NCBI GenBank assembly: GCA_020849765.1
Contig: JADLAY010000051.1
Location: forward strand, 1 to 64,000
From: Anaerolineae bacterium
GTDB lineage: Bacteria; Chloroflexota; Anaerolineae; Aggregatilineales; Phototrophicaceae
Length of the DNA: 64,000 nt
Direction: 5' to 3'
Below, one piece after another: positions 1 to 9,271 of this stretch. Positions within the stretch are counted from its first letter, which is position 1. The number at the start of each line of letters is the position of its first letter. Under the pieces are notes generated by a model. That model saw only the letters and a list, made by a program, of their open reading frames with translations. It was not told the origin of the DNA and ran no database searches. A program made the position numbers and the translations under genes.

Positions 1-212
1 CCCTGCCGGAATCCCTCGCCAGCATCCGTGATGGTGGCCTGGCCGGTACCATCGAGCAGTCCCCTGGCGGCCAGAGCCGCACTGCCATGCGCATCGCCGT
101 CCTCAACGCGCGCGGTTGCGAATTTGACGCTAACCCGCTCGTCCTCCTCGAGCCCGTCATGATCACCGCTGACAACCTCGATCAGGCGGAACGCATTGGC
201 GAAGTTCAGTAA
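1..212 (+). CDS. C-terminal end of a periplasmic sugar-binding protein (partial)
   Basis: An open frame enters from the left edge and ends in TAA at 210-212, giving about 69 residues that finish VMITADNLDQAERIGEVQ. This tail, with a PV(L/M)IT-D-N-like strand near the end, resembles the C-terminal lobe of RbsB-type (type I) periplasmic sugar-binding proteins, in which the last strands cross back between the two lobes. The N-terminus, signal peptide and ligand pocket are outside the window, so the sugar cannot be named. A strong terminator follows 21 bases after the stop, so this is the last gene of its unit. The family call rests on this short tail only; any type I solute-binding or LacI-like sensor domain is possible. 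Confidence 0.55.
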   Translation, partial: LPESLASIRDGGLAGTIEQSPGGQSRTAMRIAVLNARGCEFDANPLVLLEPVMITADNLDQAERIGEVQ

Positions 213-233
213 AATTTCGCTCGCTTCTCGTTT

Positions 234-262
234 GAGGGCAGGTCAATGACCTGCCCTCTTTT
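234..262 (+). terminator. Rho-independent terminator after the sugar-binding protein
   Basis: A perfect 12-base inverted repeat (GAGGGCAGGTCA at 234-245, complement at 247-258) is followed directly by TTTT (259-262). It lies just after the stop at 212 and before the promoter of the next gene. Confidence 0.9.
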
Positions 263-307
263 GTCACAAACATGTTTAATTCTTAAGCCTTCGTGGACTT
301 TGAGCGC

Positions 308-336
308 TTGGGAGATCATGGGGAGTAGCGTATACT
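308..336 (+). promoter_or_regulatory. Promoter for the V4R-domain gene
   Basis: TTGGGA at 308-313 and TATACT at 331-336 are separated by exactly 17 bases, a sigma-70-like arrangement. Predicted transcription starts near 343, leaving a leader of about 85 bases before the preferred start at 428. Confidence 0.6.
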
Positions 337-427
337 AGAAAAAGATGTGCCATAGAGAGAACATAATCAACCCATGAGCATCCAGCAATCGGTTGAGCAA
401 AATCACGCAATTGGAGGTCCAGGCGCA

Positions 428-1060
428 ATGCCACCTGAGAAAAGCGGATTGTATTACCCAAACAAGTTCGCCCGCCTCGCCATCGAAGCGATGGAAGAAA
501 TTATGGGGCGCAATGGCTTGAATGCTATTCTGAACGCCGGAAGTCTGAAGCAGTACATCGACAACTACCCGCCGGATAATCTGGAGAAAGAGTTCGACTT
601 CCGAGATTTCACGGCGCTGAACATCGCGCTGGAAGACACCTACGGGCCGCGTGGCGGTCGTGCGCTGGCGCTGCGCGCCGGGCGTGCGATTTTTGCGGGT
701 GGTCTGCGTTCGTTTGGGGCGCTGGCTGGTGTGGGCGATCTAGCTTTCAAGGTGCTGCCGCTCAGCGCGAAGCTGCGCGTCGGTTTGCCGGCGATGGCGA
801 ACATCTTCACGCAGTTCTCAGATCAGATCTCCAACGTCTACGAAGAAGGCAACGACAAGATCATCTACACGATGGAACGCTGCGCCCTGTGCTGGAACCG
901 CAAGGCGGACGTGCCGGTCTGTCACATGGGCCAGGGCTTGCTGCAGGAAGGCTTGCGCTGGGTCAGCGGCGGGCGCGAATTCAAGGTCGATATGACCACC
1001 TGCATCGCCAAGGGTGATGACATGTCGCGCTTCGTCATCTACAAAGAACCGATTGCCTGA
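428..1060 (+). CDS. V4R (4-vinyl reductase-like) domain protein
   Basis: This 210-residue protein ends in a V4R domain, the small-molecule-binding fold found in bacteriochlorophyll 4-vinyl reductase and in many archaeal and bacterial sensor proteins. The C-terminal third carries the usual cysteine pattern (CALCWNR, then a later Cys-His and a final Cys in TTCIAKGDD) that in this family can bind a metal or stabilise the fold. The N-terminal 120 residues form the rest of the domain, with a Gly/Arg-rich central segment (GPRGGRALALRAGRA). No other domain is fused. I chose ATG 428 because GGAGG lies at 413-417; an in-frame ATG at 374 would add 18 residues but has a poorer ribosome site. Its ligand is unknown, and there are no photosynthesis genes nearby, so a reductase role is unlikely. 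Confidence 0.75.
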   Translation: MPPEKSGLYYPNKFARLAIEAMEEIMGRNGLNAILNAGSLKQYIDNYPPDNLEKEFDFRDFTALNIALEDTYGPRGGRALALRAGRAIFAGGLRSFGALAGVGDLAFKVLPLSAKLRVGLPAMANIFTQFSDQISNVYEEGNDKIIYTMERCALCWNRKADVPVCHMGQGLLQEGLRWVSGGREFKVDMTTCIAKGDDMSRFVIYKEPIA

Positions 1061-1098
1061 TCGCTCCCTACGATACACATCTCGCATAGCACGAACGA

Positions 1099-1124
1099 GG
1101 GGACACGCACTGGTGTCCCCTTTT
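1099..1124 (+). terminator. Terminator after the V4R gene
   Basis: GGGGACAC at 1099-1106 pairs with GTGTCCCC at 1113-1120, followed by TTTT. It sits between two convergent genes. Confidence 0.85.
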
Positions 1125-1163
1125 CATTCCTCCTCTTGAATTCCGCAAATGGGTGCTGTGGTT

Positions 1164-1628
1164 CTAGCGCCCCGTGTAAGTCACGGTCAGGTCGGTATCG
1201 GTGATGGTGATGCTCTGCACGCGGCCAGGACCAGCCTGCTGGCGGACGTAATTGCGCCACGAGCTGCTGATTGACGCGTTGATCTGGCCGATCAAATCCT
1301 GCGATGCCGGTTCGCCATTGGCTGATGCGCTCGCCAGCGTCCAGTAAATGCGCCCGTTGCTGATGCTTGGCTGATAGACCGCCTCGACCTCATAGGTCGC
1401 GCGGCGAAACGTCTGCGTCGACGAGATGACGACCTGCCCCGGCTGCAGATCGACGGTGACGTCGGTCACGGAACGGCGCCAGGGATTGGTGACGCGATAG
1501 GCGTCGTTGATTTGATCTTCCGTCCAGCTGTGCGACTGAGTCGTACCCTGGGCGCCGACGACCGCAAACGGCAGCGCTAACACGACGACCGCCGCCACAA
1601 CCATCACCACACGAAAAATGGACTTCAT
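1164..1628 (-). CDS. Small exported protein of unknown function
   Basis: The 154-residue product begins with a clear Sec signal peptide: MKSIFR, then a hydrophobic stretch rich in V and A, ending at AVVGAQG, with likely cleavage after GAQ or nearby. The mature part is about 128 residues, beta-rich, with alternating polar/hydrophobic strands and a line of the type QSITITDTDLTVTYTGR at the end. The ending and the 'PGQVVISSTQTF' strand resemble the pattern of small lipid- or hydrophobe-binding exported proteins, but I do not recognise a named family. A ribosome site AAGGAG lies just upstream on the minus strand (around 1634-1640). It is convergent with the V4R gene and faces away from polA. Confidence 0.7.
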   Translation of the reverse strand: MKSIFRVVMVVAAVVVLALPFAVVGAQGTTQSHSWTEDQINDAYRVTNPWRRSVTDVTVDLQPGQVVISSTQTFRRATYEVEAVYQPSISNGRIYWTLASASANGEPASQDLIGQINASISSSWRNYVRQQAGPGRVQSITITDTDLTVTYTGR

Positions 1629-1817
1629 GACCTTGCTCCTTGTACGTCACGCTCTACGATGATTTCAGCATAGAAATAAGGTGTTGCAGAAGTATGTCGA
1701 GTCGTTATCCGCCTGTTATCTGTGCGTAAATTCTCCGACTCGGCGCGAGCGTGCATTTGCGCGCCATTCGTAGTACACTTGTTCCATCATAGCGTAACCC
1801 TTAGCGAGGAATAGTTG

Positions 1818-4655
1818 ATGCTTTTCATCCTCGACGGCCACGCCCTGGCGTATCGCCATTACTTCGCGCAGTCCCGCAACCAGCTCTCCACCAGCAGTGG
1901 CGAGCCTACCGGGGCGATCTACGGTTTCGCCCGCACACTGCTCGACATCCTGATCCAGGACAAGCCGAACTATCTCCTGGTCGCCTTCGATGAAGGCATG
2001 AGCGGGCGTGACACGCTGTACCCGGCGTACAAGGGCACGCGCGAGAAAATGCCGGACGATCTCTCGCTGCAAATGCGGCGGATTCGCCAGCTTGTCGAGG
2101 CGTTCAACATCCCGATCCTGGCGCAGGATGGCTACGAAGCGGATGACCTGATGGGCACGATCGCGCGGCAGGCGGCGGCACAGGGCATCGACGTGCGCAT
2201 CATCACCGGCGATCGCGATCTGCTGCAACTGCTCGACGAGCGCGTCACCGTGCGGCTGGCAGTGCCCGTGGCCGGGCGAGACGACGAGCAGTACGACGTG
2301 GAACATTTTCGCGAAAAGTGGGGCTTTGAGCCACGGCAATTGATCGATTACAAGGCGCTCGTCGGCGATAGCTCCGATAACATCCCCGGCGTCAGCGGCA
2401 TCGGCGACAAGGGCGCGACCAACCTGATTCAGCAGTTCGGCTCGCTCGATGCCATCTATGCGAATATTGATCAGATCGCCGGAAGCGTGCACAAAAAGCT
2501 GGAAGCCGGTCACGACATGGCCTATCTCAGCTACCAACTGGCGACCATTCATACCGATCTCAATGTCACCTTCGACCCGCAAGCCTGCGTAGCACATGAT
2601 TTCGATGGGCGCAAAGTGCGCGCCTTATTCGATGAGCTTCAATTCAGGACGCTGCTCAAACAACTGAACACGCTCAAGCCGCTCGAAGACGGTGAGACTC
2701 CCATCGAAGTCGCCGATAGCGATGAACTGCCCGCCGCACATGAAGCCATCCGCACGGTAATCGTCGACGACGAATCATCACTGCGCGAACTGGTCGACAC
2801 ACTCAATGCAGCCCAGGCCATCGCCTTCGATACCGAAACGACCGGCATCGATCAGATGACGGCGCAACTGGTCGGCATGTCGTTCTCGGTCGATGGCAAG
2901 ACGGGCTACTACGTCCCGGTCGGCCATCATGCCGGGCAGGCCGCGCCGGGGATGCTGTTCGCCATGGAAGAACCGGCGCCTGACGAGAAGCAGCTCCCAC
3001 TCGAAACGGTGATCGAGGCGCTGCGTCCGGCATTGACGAATCCCAACATCCCGAAGATCGCCCACAACGCCAATTACGACATGGTCGTCCTGTCGCGCTA
3101 CGGCATCGACGTCACGCCGATGAAGTTCGACACGATGATCGCCGAATGGCTGCGCGGCGACACGAACTCCAACCTCGGCTTGAAGAAACTTTCGGCTTAC
3201 CTGCTCGGCCTGCAAATGACCGAGATTAAGGAACTGCTCGGAAAGGGCAAGAACCAGATCACGATGGAGCAGGTCGCCATCGAGAAAGCCGGGCCATACG
3301 CCGCCGCCGATGCTGCCTGCACTTACCGGCTATCCACCATCCTGCAGGACAAGCTGGACGAAATCGATGACGGCGGGCGCACGCTCAGGATCTTCAACGA
3401 GATGGAGATGCCGCTGGTGCCGGTCTTGACGGACATGGAACGCACGGGCGTCCTGATCGACACCGACGAGCTTGCCCGCCAGAGCGTCGCCCTGAGCAAG
3501 GATATGACTCGTCTCGAGGGCGAGATCTACGAGAACAGCGGCGGCTACGGGAATTTCAACATCAACAGTCCCAAGCAATTGAACGACGTCCTGTTCGGCA
3601 AGCTCGGCATCAAGTCCGAGGGTCTGCGCCGGACGACGCATGGCGTGACGACTGACGCCGCTACGCTCGAAGAGCTGGCCAATCAGTACCCGCAGTTTCC
3701 CATCCTGGGGCTGATCCTCGAATATCGTGAGCTGTCCAAGCTCAAGAGCACGTACGTTGATGCTCTGCCTGCCCTGGTGCTGCCGGAAACCGGCCGCGTG
3801 CACACCGATTTCAATCAGACGGGCGCGAGCAGTGGTCGCCTCAGCAGCAGCAATCCGAATCTGCAAAACATCCCGATCCGAACAGAATCCGGGCGCAAAG
3901 TTCGCGGGGCGTTCGTCGCCCCGGAGGGCTACGTGCTGCTCTCGGTCGATTACAGCCAGGTCGAGCTGCGCATCGCGGCGCACATCGCCGCCGATCGCTA
4001 TGGCGATGATGCGCTGCTGGAAGCTTTTGCTCAAGGGCAGGACATTCACGCTGCGACGGCCTCCATCGTCTACGGCATCCCGCTCGACCAGGTGACGAAG
4101 ACACACCGCACCTTTGCCAAGCGCGTCAACTTCGGCATTCTCTACGGCATGGGCGCCTTCCGCCTCACGCGCGAAAGCGATATGACGCTCGCCGAAGCCC
4201 GGCAGTTTATCGACACTTACTTCGCGCGCATCCCCGGCGTCCAGAAGTACATCGAAGACACCAAGCAGATGCTGCACGAACAGGGTTACGTGGAAACGCT
4301 GTTCGGGCGGCGTCGCATCTTCCACAATGTCAGCTCGCTCAATCGCACGCAGCAGGGCCAGCTTGAGCGTGAAGCGATCAACATGCCGATTCAGGGCACC
4401 GCGGCGGATGTGATCAAGCTGGCGATGATCGATCTGCATCACGAACTGGCCACGAGAAGGACGGGCGCGCGCCTGCTGCTGCAGGTGCACGACGAGCTGG
4501 TTCTGGAAGCGCCGGAAGCGCAAAAGCAGGACATTGCGCAGCTCGTCGTCGACGTCATGGAACACGCCTACACGCGCTTCGGCGTCACGCTGCGTGTCCC
4601 GCTCAAGGCCAATGCACAATGGGGTTATAACTGGCTCGATTTGAAGGCGATCTAG
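1818..4655 (+). CDS. polA: DNA polymerase I with active proofreading domain
   Basis: This is a full-length 945-residue Family A polymerase for Okazaki-fragment maturation and excision repair. Domains in order: 5'-3' exonuclease (about 1-290; MLFILDGHALAYRHYF, then TGDRDLLQLL and the helix-hairpin-helix GVSGIGDKGA), 3'-5' exonuclease (about 310-510) and polymerase (about 530-945). The exonuclease keeps its metal ligands: FDTETTG (ExoI), HNANYD (ExoII) and YAAADAA (ExoIII). Proofreading is therefore expected, unlike in Taq PolA. Polymerase motifs A (DYSQVELRI), B (RTFAKRVNFGILYG) and C (VHDEL) are all present. ATG 1818 is preferred because GAGGA precedes it by seven bases; a TTG one codon earlier is also open. 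It stands alone, with non-coding DNA on both sides. Confidence 0.97.
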   Translation: MLFILDGHALAYRHYFAQSRNQLSTSSGEPTGAIYGFARTLLDILIQDKPNYLLVAFDEGMSGRDTLYPAYKGTREKMPDDLSLQMRRIRQLVEAFNIPILAQDGYEADDLMGTIARQAAAQGIDVRIITGDRDLLQLLDERVTVRLAVPVAGRDDEQYDVEHFREKWGFEPRQLIDYKALVGDSSDNIPGVSGIGDKGATNLIQQFGSLDAIYANIDQIAGSVHKKLEAGHDMAYLSYQLATIHTDLNVTFDPQACVAHDFDGRKVRALFDELQFRTLLKQLNTLKPLEDGETPIEVADSDELPAAHEAIRTVIVDDESSLRELVDTLNAAQAIAFDTETTGIDQMTAQLVGMSFSVDGKTGYYVPVGHHAGQAAPGMLFAMEEPAPDEKQLPLETVIEALRPALTNPNIPKIAHNANYDMVVLSRYGIDVTPMKFDTMIAEWLRGDTNSNLGLKKLSAYLLGLQMTEIKELLGKGKNQITMEQVAIEKAGPYAAADAACTYRLSTILQDKLDEIDDGGRTLRIFNEMEMPLVPVLTDMERTGVLIDTDELARQSVALSKDMTRLEGEIYENSGGYGNFNINSPKQLNDVLFGKLGIKSEGLRRTTHGVTTDAATLEELANQYPQFPILGLILEYRELSKLKSTYVDALPALVLPETGRVHTDFNQTGASSGRLSSSNPNLQNIPIRTESGRKVRGAFVAPEGYVLLSVDYSQVELRIAAHIAADRYGDDALLEAFAQGQDIHAATASIVYGIPLDQVTKTHRTFAKRVNFGILYGMGAFRLTRESDMTLAEARQFIDTYFARIPGVQKYIEDTKQMLHEQGYVETLFGRRRIFHNVSSLNRTQQGQLEREAINMPIQGTAADVIKLAMIDLHHELATRRTGARLLLQVHDELVLEAPEAQKQDIAQLVVDVMEHAYTRFGVTLRVPLKANAQWGYNWLDLKAI

Positions 4656-4732
4656 GGCGTTTTCTTGTGCAACTGCGCTAAAAGACTACGCTTGAATTTG
4701 AGCGGGTTTTGTCCATCAAACTTGCCGTCGAT

Positions 4733-4759
4733 ACGGCCAGAATCGAGGCTTCTGGCCGT
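4733..4759. repeat. Perfect 10-bp hairpin downstream of polA
   Basis: ACGGCCAGAA (4733-4742) pairs perfectly with TTCTGGCCGT (4750-4759) across a 7-base loop. There is no T tract on either side, so it may be a weak terminator or an RNA-processing structure of the polA transcript. The rest of 4656-4944 shows no convincing gene; a 62-codon minus-strand frame there has neither ribosome site nor recognisable product. Confidence 0.55.
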
Positions 4760-4944
4760 CTGCCCAGTAGTGTCTTGTATTGATTTCGAATATTCTGTAT
4801 AGTTTCCTCACGCCTCTTCTTTGGCGATTTATTAATATTCACTTTGATCATCCAATCTATCATCACTTATCCTGTGTGCGGTGGGGAACTTGAGCGCTCT
4901 TGCGCTGTACATGTCTTAGCCACTCTTCAAAGGGGTAGTCGCAA

Positions 4945-5565
4945 ATGTCTACAAAGAATTGGATCGCGATCTTGATCGTCGTCGTGGGGATCATCGGGAT
5001 CATCGCCGGTTTCCTGAACGACGCTTTTGGCGATCCTGTTGGCAGTGTTTTGACCTTCAGCGCGCTGCAAGTCTTCTGGCTCGGCGTGCTCTGGGGGGTC
5101 GTCGGCCTCATCTTGTTGATCTTCCTGCCCGACCGCGCACCGGAACCGACGATCGATGTGACGCAGGTCGACCGGCTGGAAACGCAGGTGCGTGGCTACG
5201 AAGGCCGCCTTCAGGATTTCGACAACCGCTTTCAGGCCAGACTGGGCGATTTTGACACGCGCGTCAAGACCCTTGAAGCGACCCCCAAGGCTTTCGCCAA
5301 GCTGCCTGTCAACGATGATGAACTGGAAGTGCTGGAAGGCGTCGGGCCGAAGTTCGCGGCGGCGCTCCGGGCAGCCGGGATCGACACCTTCACCAAGCTG
5401 GCGAATTCCACCGAATCCGAACTCCGCGCAGCGATCGAAAGCGCGGGCATGAGTTTTGCACCGAGCATCCCGACATGGGCACGGCAGGCACAGTACCTGG
5501 TCAATGGCGACTGGGAAGGCTTCCAGGAGTATGTGCGTCGTCTCACCGCTGGACGTGACGCCTAA
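4945..5565 (+). CDS. Membrane-anchored helix-hairpin-helix protein
   Basis: The 206-residue protein has two N-terminal membrane helices (about residues 6-26 and 42-62), a charged probably coiled segment (about 70-115, repeats of DFDNRFQ / DFDTRVK), and a C-terminal helix-hairpin-helix unit. The last contains LEVLEGVGPKFAAALRAAGI, the typical 'GVGPK-A-LRAAGI' hairpin of DUF4332 or LSU-L21/TfoX-like HhH proteins that are often called flap-endonuclease-like. Such domains bind nucleic acid or proteins; no nuclease residues are visible here. A good ribosome site (AAAGGGG) lies upstream. It is followed 39 bases later by the VWA gene on the same strand and may be cotranscribed with it. Its function is not known. 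Confidence 0.7.
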   Translation: MSTKNWIAILIVVVGIIGIIAGFLNDAFGDPVGSVLTFSALQVFWLGVLWGVVGLILLIFLPDRAPEPTIDVTQVDRLETQVRGYEGRLQDFDNRFQARLGDFDTRVKTLEATPKAFAKLPVNDDELEVLEGVGPKFAAALRAAGIDTFTKLANSTESELRAAIESAGMSFAPSIPTWARQAQYLVNGDWEGFQEYVRRLTAGRDA

Positions 5566-5604
5566 CGGCGTCGTCCCGAATATTCGTGAAACGATGAGGT
5601 ATTC

Positions 5605-8600
5605 ATGCGCAAGCTACTGATCCCTACACTGATAATCACTGCGCTCCTGTTCGCAGTCACTGCCGTCGTTGCCCAGGTTCAGGGCATCACTATCAATGGA
5701 ATCGACGATAGCGAGTTTCCGCTTCTGAGATTGCTCGTCACCGTCGTTGATGCTGATGGTCGCCCGGTCATCGGGCTGACCGAATCCGACTTCACGGCAC
5801 TGGCCGCTGGCAGAAATGCCGACGTCGTGCGCGTCGAAGAAATCCGTAATGCCGATCTGCCGGTCTCGGTTGTGCTCGTCGTCGACTCGAGCGAGAGCAT
5901 GTACGATGCGCCGATGCAAGACACCAAAGATGCCGCCAACATCCTGCTGGACAACCTGCGCCCGGTCGATGAAGTCGCCGTCATCGACTTCGACTCGGGT
6001 TACCGCGTGGTTCAGCCGTTTACCAACGATTTTGGCGCGGCGCGCGATGCCGTCGCGAGCGTGGTCGCCGGGGGCGTGACGTCGCTCTATGATGCGGCCT
6101 ACGCAGGCGCAGAACTCGCAATCAGCCAAGCAAACAACCCGCGCCGCTTCGTCGTGCTCGTCACCGATGGGCACGAATACGGTGGTTTGAGCACGCATGG
6201 CGCCAGCGATGCCATTCAGCTCGCCAATGACAATGGCGTGCCGTTTTTTGCCATCGGCTTCGGCTCGGTCTACCCGCCCTATCTGCAAAACCTGGGCACG
6301 AACACCGGCGGCCAGACCTATATCCTGCCGTCTTCCGGCCAACTGAGCCAGATCTTCGACTTCATCTCGAATTACCTGCGCAGCCAGTACGTCGTCACCA
6401 TCCAGGCAGGCGTCGAGCCGAATGGCGCGCCCGCACCGGTGACGCTGCGTTCGGGCAGCGCTTCGACCACGCGTGGTTATGTCGCGCCGGATCTTTATCC
6501 CGTGCCGAGCATCTCCGGCATTCCTGCCGACCCGATTGCCGAGCCGACGTCGATCACTGTCTCTGGTACGGCGCCCCGCCAGTTTAGCGCACTCAACGTG
6601 ACGCTCGACGGCGCACCGGTCGAACTGGACGATCTGACGGTGAGCGGCGACAACCTGAGCTTCACGGGCTCGCTCACGATCGATCCGCTGGCCTTTGCAC
6701 CCGGCTCCTACAACCTGTCCGCAGAAGCGGTCGACGCAGCCGGTGGCAGTCGTTCAACCAGCGCCTCGTTCACGGTGGCCGAACTGCCGCTGCTGATTGA
6801 GGCATCCGGCATCCTGCCCGGCGAGACGATTACGAATGAAGCGACGCGCACGATTAGCGTCGAAGTGCTTCAGTCGCAAACCACCATCGAGGGTGTGACC
6901 TTCTCCGTCGACGGTGTCGAGGTTGAAACCGATGCAGAAGCGCCCTACAGCGCAGACATTACCCTGAGCGGCCTGCAGCCTGGCCCGCATCTGGTGACCG
7001 TCGTCGTGCACAATGCGCAGGGTCAGGACGCGGAAGGCACGCTCGCGTTCGTCATTCCGGAGCCGCCAACGGCAACTCCGACGTTTACGCCTGTCCCACC
7101 GACCAATACGCCGGTGCCGCCAACGGCGACGCTCGAACTGGCGACCAACACGCCTGCACCGGCAGCGTTGACCTTCACCATTGGCGGCATTGATGTCGGC
7201 GAAGCGGTGACCGACGCAGCACGCGCCATCCGCGTCACGCTGGATGACGGCGTGCAGGCCGAGAGCGTCACCTTTGCGCTTGACGGCGCAGAGATCGACC
7301 GCGACATTGCGGCGCCCTATGTGACGACTATCGACACGACGGCGCTCGAAGCGGGCGAGCATATCCTCGATGTGATCGTGACCGGCCTAACCGGCGAAAC
7401 CGCGACCGAGCAGGTGACGTTCACCATCGTTCCCAGCCCGACGGCGACGCCGCGCGAGGCCGTGGTCGTTTCGACACCGGTGGTCAGCACGGCTGCCCCG
7501 ATGTCCGTGCCGCTGACCTTTACCATCTCTGGCCTTGAAATGGGCCAGGAAGTGAATGACCCTGCGCTCGCCATCAGTGTGACACCCGGAGAAGGCGTGG
7601 ACGCAGCCAGCGTCACCTTTACCCTGGACGGTGCCGAGCTCGATGTGGATACCGCCGCGCCGTTCGTCACCACCATCGACACGACGGCACTCGACGCGGG
7701 TGCGCACGTGCTCGACATCACGCTGGCGACTGCGAGCGGTGAAGCGGCAATGACGCAGATTCCGTTCACCATTGTTGCCGGGCCCACGTCGACACCGCGC
7801 GAAAGTGTCGTCATCTCGACGCCGGTGATCAGCACCGTGACGCCGGCGGTGGAAGCGACGTCCGAAACGGCAACCACGGGTACGCAAGTGCCCGCAGGAG
7901 AGACGCCTGCGTCGCCAGATGAGACGGCCGTTCCAGCTTCTGAGACGCCTGCGTCGACCGAAGTGCTGCCCTTCACCATCAGCGGCCTCGAAAGTGGCCT
8001 GACGATCGATGCACCGCTCACGGTGGAAGTCGTGCCGAACGAAGGCATTGAGACCGACAGTGTGACCTTTGCCATCGACGGTGATGAACTCGCAGTCGAC
8101 AGCGAAGCACCGTACAGCGCCGAGATCGATCCCGCCTCGCTGACGCCCGGCGATCACACCCTCGATATCAGTCTGGCCGAGACGTCCGGCACGACCAGCG
8201 CGACGCAGATCCCGTTCATTGTTGCCGGTGGCGAAGCCACAGCGCAGCCGCAGGTGGGCGCACAGACGTTCAGCCTGACCGGTTTGACGGATGGCGAGGT
8301 CGTCTCCGAAGACTCGCGCACCATCGAGGTCGTGCCTGCGGACGGCGTCGACGTGGCTGACGTGACCTTCGCCGTCGATGGCGAGGACATCGCGACGGTT
8401 GACGCAGCACCCTACAGCACAACGCTGGACGCGGCGAGCCTGAGCGAAGGTGAGCACAGCCTGTCTGTGACGCTGCAAGATGCGGCAGGTGCAGCATCGA
8501 CCCAGACGATCAACTTCAGCATTCCGGCGCGGCAGGCTGCCAGCAATGACTTGCTCCTGATCGGCGGCGGCGTGTTGCTGCTGCTGCTCGTGGTCGGGGC

Positions 8601-8634
8601 ATGGGCCGTGGCCGGTCGCCGTCGCCGGGCATAA
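5605..8634 (+). CDS. Surface-anchored VWA protein with repeated Ig-like domains
   Basis: A 1009-residue exported protein. A signal peptide (about 1-23) is followed by a von Willebrand factor A domain (about 45-255) with an intact MIDAS metal site: DSSES in VVLVVDSSESM, a Thr in GGVTSLYDA and an Asp in VLVTDGHE. Then come at least five Ig-like modules of about 95-110 residues, each repeating the pattern 'VTF-(A/T)-(L/V)DG-E-(I/L)-D-D-AP(Y/F)--(T/E)IDTTAL-AGEH-LD'. They are separated by Pro/Thr linkers such as PPTATPTFTPVPPT. A C-terminal helix (DLLLIGGGVLLLLLVVGAWA) ending in RRRRA anchors it. This is a stalk-like adhesion or scaffold protein; the ligand is unknown. Pro/Thr linkers of this kind are common in Chloroflexota exoproteins. 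Confidence 0.88.
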   Translation: MRKLLIPTLIITALLFAVTAVVAQVQGITINGIDDSEFPLLRLLVTVVDADGRPVIGLTESDFTALAAGRNADVVRVEEIRNADLPVSVVLVVDSSESMYDAPMQDTKDAANILLDNLRPVDEVAVIDFDSGYRVVQPFTNDFGAARDAVASVVAGGVTSLYDAAYAGAELAISQANNPRRFVVLVTDGHEYGGLSTHGASDAIQLANDNGVPFFAIGFGSVYPPYLQNLGTNTGGQTYILPSSGQLSQIFDFISNYLRSQYVVTIQAGVEPNGAPAPVTLRSGSASTTRGYVAPDLYPVPSISGIPADPIAEPTSITVSGTAPRQFSALNVTLDGAPVELDDLTVSGDNLSFTGSLTIDPLAFAPGSYNLSAEAVDAAGGSRSTSASFTVAELPLLIEASGILPGETITNEATRTISVEVLQSQTTIEGVTFSVDGVEVETDAEAPYSADITLSGLQPGPHLVTVVVHNAQGQDAEGTLAFVIPEPPTATPTFTPVPPTNTPVPPTATLELATNTPAPAALTFTIGGIDVGEAVTDAARAIRVTLDDGVQAESVTFALDGAEIDRDIAAPYVTTIDTTALEAGEHILDVIVTGLTGETATEQVTFTIVPSPTATPREAVVVSTPVVSTAAPMSVPLTFTISGLEMGQEVNDPALAISVTPGEGVDAASVTFTLDGAELDVDTAAPFVTTIDTTALDAGAHVLDITLATASGEAAMTQIPFTIVAGPTSTPRESVVISTPVISTVTPAVEATSETATTGTQVPAGETPASPDETAVPASETPASTEVLPFTISGLESGLTIDAPLTVEVVPNEGIETDSVTFAIDGDELAVDSEAPYSAEIDPASLTPGDHTLDISLAETSGTTSATQIPFIVAGGEATAQPQVGAQTFSLTGLTDGEVVSEDSRTIEVVPADGVDVADVTFAVDGEDIATVDAAPYSTTLDAASLSEGEHSLSVTLQDAAGAASTQTINFSIPARQAASNDLLLIGGGVLLLLLVVGAWAVAGRRRRA

Positions 8635-8660
8635 AGCAGACGAGCGCTCGTCGTGAACTT

Positions 8661-8692
8661 AAAAGGGACGAATCAGCCGGTTCGTCCCTTTT
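8661..8692. terminator. Bidirectional terminator between convergent genes
   Basis: AAAAGGGACGAA (8661-8672) pairs with TTCGTCCCTTTT (8681-8692), giving a T tract on both strands. It serves both the VWA gene and the minus-strand gene ending at 8719. Confidence 0.9.
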
Positions 8693-8718
8693 CTTTTGCT
8701 TGGTGATGTTCAGGCGTG

Positions 8719-9117
8719 CTAGATGCCAAACCAGTTGAAGAGTGCAGCGCGCACATCCGACGCGAGCACGAGGTTGATGGCGATGTAGCCGCTGGCATCG
8801 CCGACGATGGCCGGGCGAATGAGCAGCTTGCCGTCCGAATGAAGCCCCAGGCCAATGCTGACGCCCCCACTGCCAAGCTGGCGCGAGATCTGCAAACCGT
8901 CGACCGGCTGCAGCATCTTGAGCACATGCTTCAACTCTTCGCCACGTGGCCGCAGTGCGATCTCCAGCGGGCCGTAGCTGGCGGAGATCGCCACGTAATC
9001 GCCTTCGATGCGCAGATTCAGGCCCGCGAGCGAATTTGTTTCATCCGCTGCGGTGATGGTGTAGATTCCCGTGGTCTCATCGTATTTGGCAAGGTTGAGG
9101 ATCTCGACTTTTGGCAT
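8719..9117 (-). CDS. Conserved-looking soluble protein of unknown function
   Basis: A 132-residue protein without signal peptide or membrane helix. It reads as an alternating strand/loop protein (ILNLAKYDETTGIYTITAAD..., then LRIEGDYVAISASYGPLEIALRP) followed by a helix (EELKHVLKMLQPV) and more strands. I do not recognise a family. ATG 9117 is chosen because an upstream in-frame GTG at 9168 overlaps the predicted -10 box and cannot lie within the mRNA. It is divergent from the luciferase-like gene and convergent with the VWA gene. Confidence 0.65.
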   Translation of the reverse strand: MPKVEILNLAKYDETTGIYTITAADETNSLAGLNLRIEGDYVAISASYGPLEIALRPRGEELKHVLKMLQPVDGLQISRQLGSGGVSIGLGLHSDGKLLIRPAIVGDASGYIAINLVLASDVRAALFNWFGI

Positions 9118-9158
9118 TTTGGCTTGCCTGATAGAGGGTTTGGCGATGTCTGCGTTTG

Positions 9159-9167
9159 AGTATAGCA
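9159..9167 (-). promoter_or_regulatory. Extended -10 promoter for the 8719-9117 gene
   Basis: On the minus strand TGCTATACT (9167 to 9159) forms a TGn-extended -10 element; no good -35 box is seen 17 bases upstream. The start would be near 9152, 35 bases before ATG 9117. Confidence 0.55.
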
Positions 9168-9206
9168 CAGCCGCATCTCGACGGGATATAGCCGAATGCC
9201 AGAAAG

Positions 9207-9235
9207 TTGTCTGAACGTTTGGAAGTTACTAAAAT
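9207..9235 (+). promoter_or_regulatory. Promoter for the luciferase-like/dihydropyrimidinase pair
   Basis: TTGTCT (9207-9212) and TAAAAT (9230-9235) are 17 bases apart. Transcription would begin near 9242, giving a 30-base leader before ATG 9272. Confidence 0.65.
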
Positions 9236-9271
9236 CAGCAGATGAGTTTGCACTGTAGGGGAGCACATCTT

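Noticed and set aside
4678..4866. A 62-codon minus-strand frame between polA and the helix-hairpin-helix gene
   Set aside because: No ribosome site, no recognisable product, and it overlaps the hairpin at 4733-4759.
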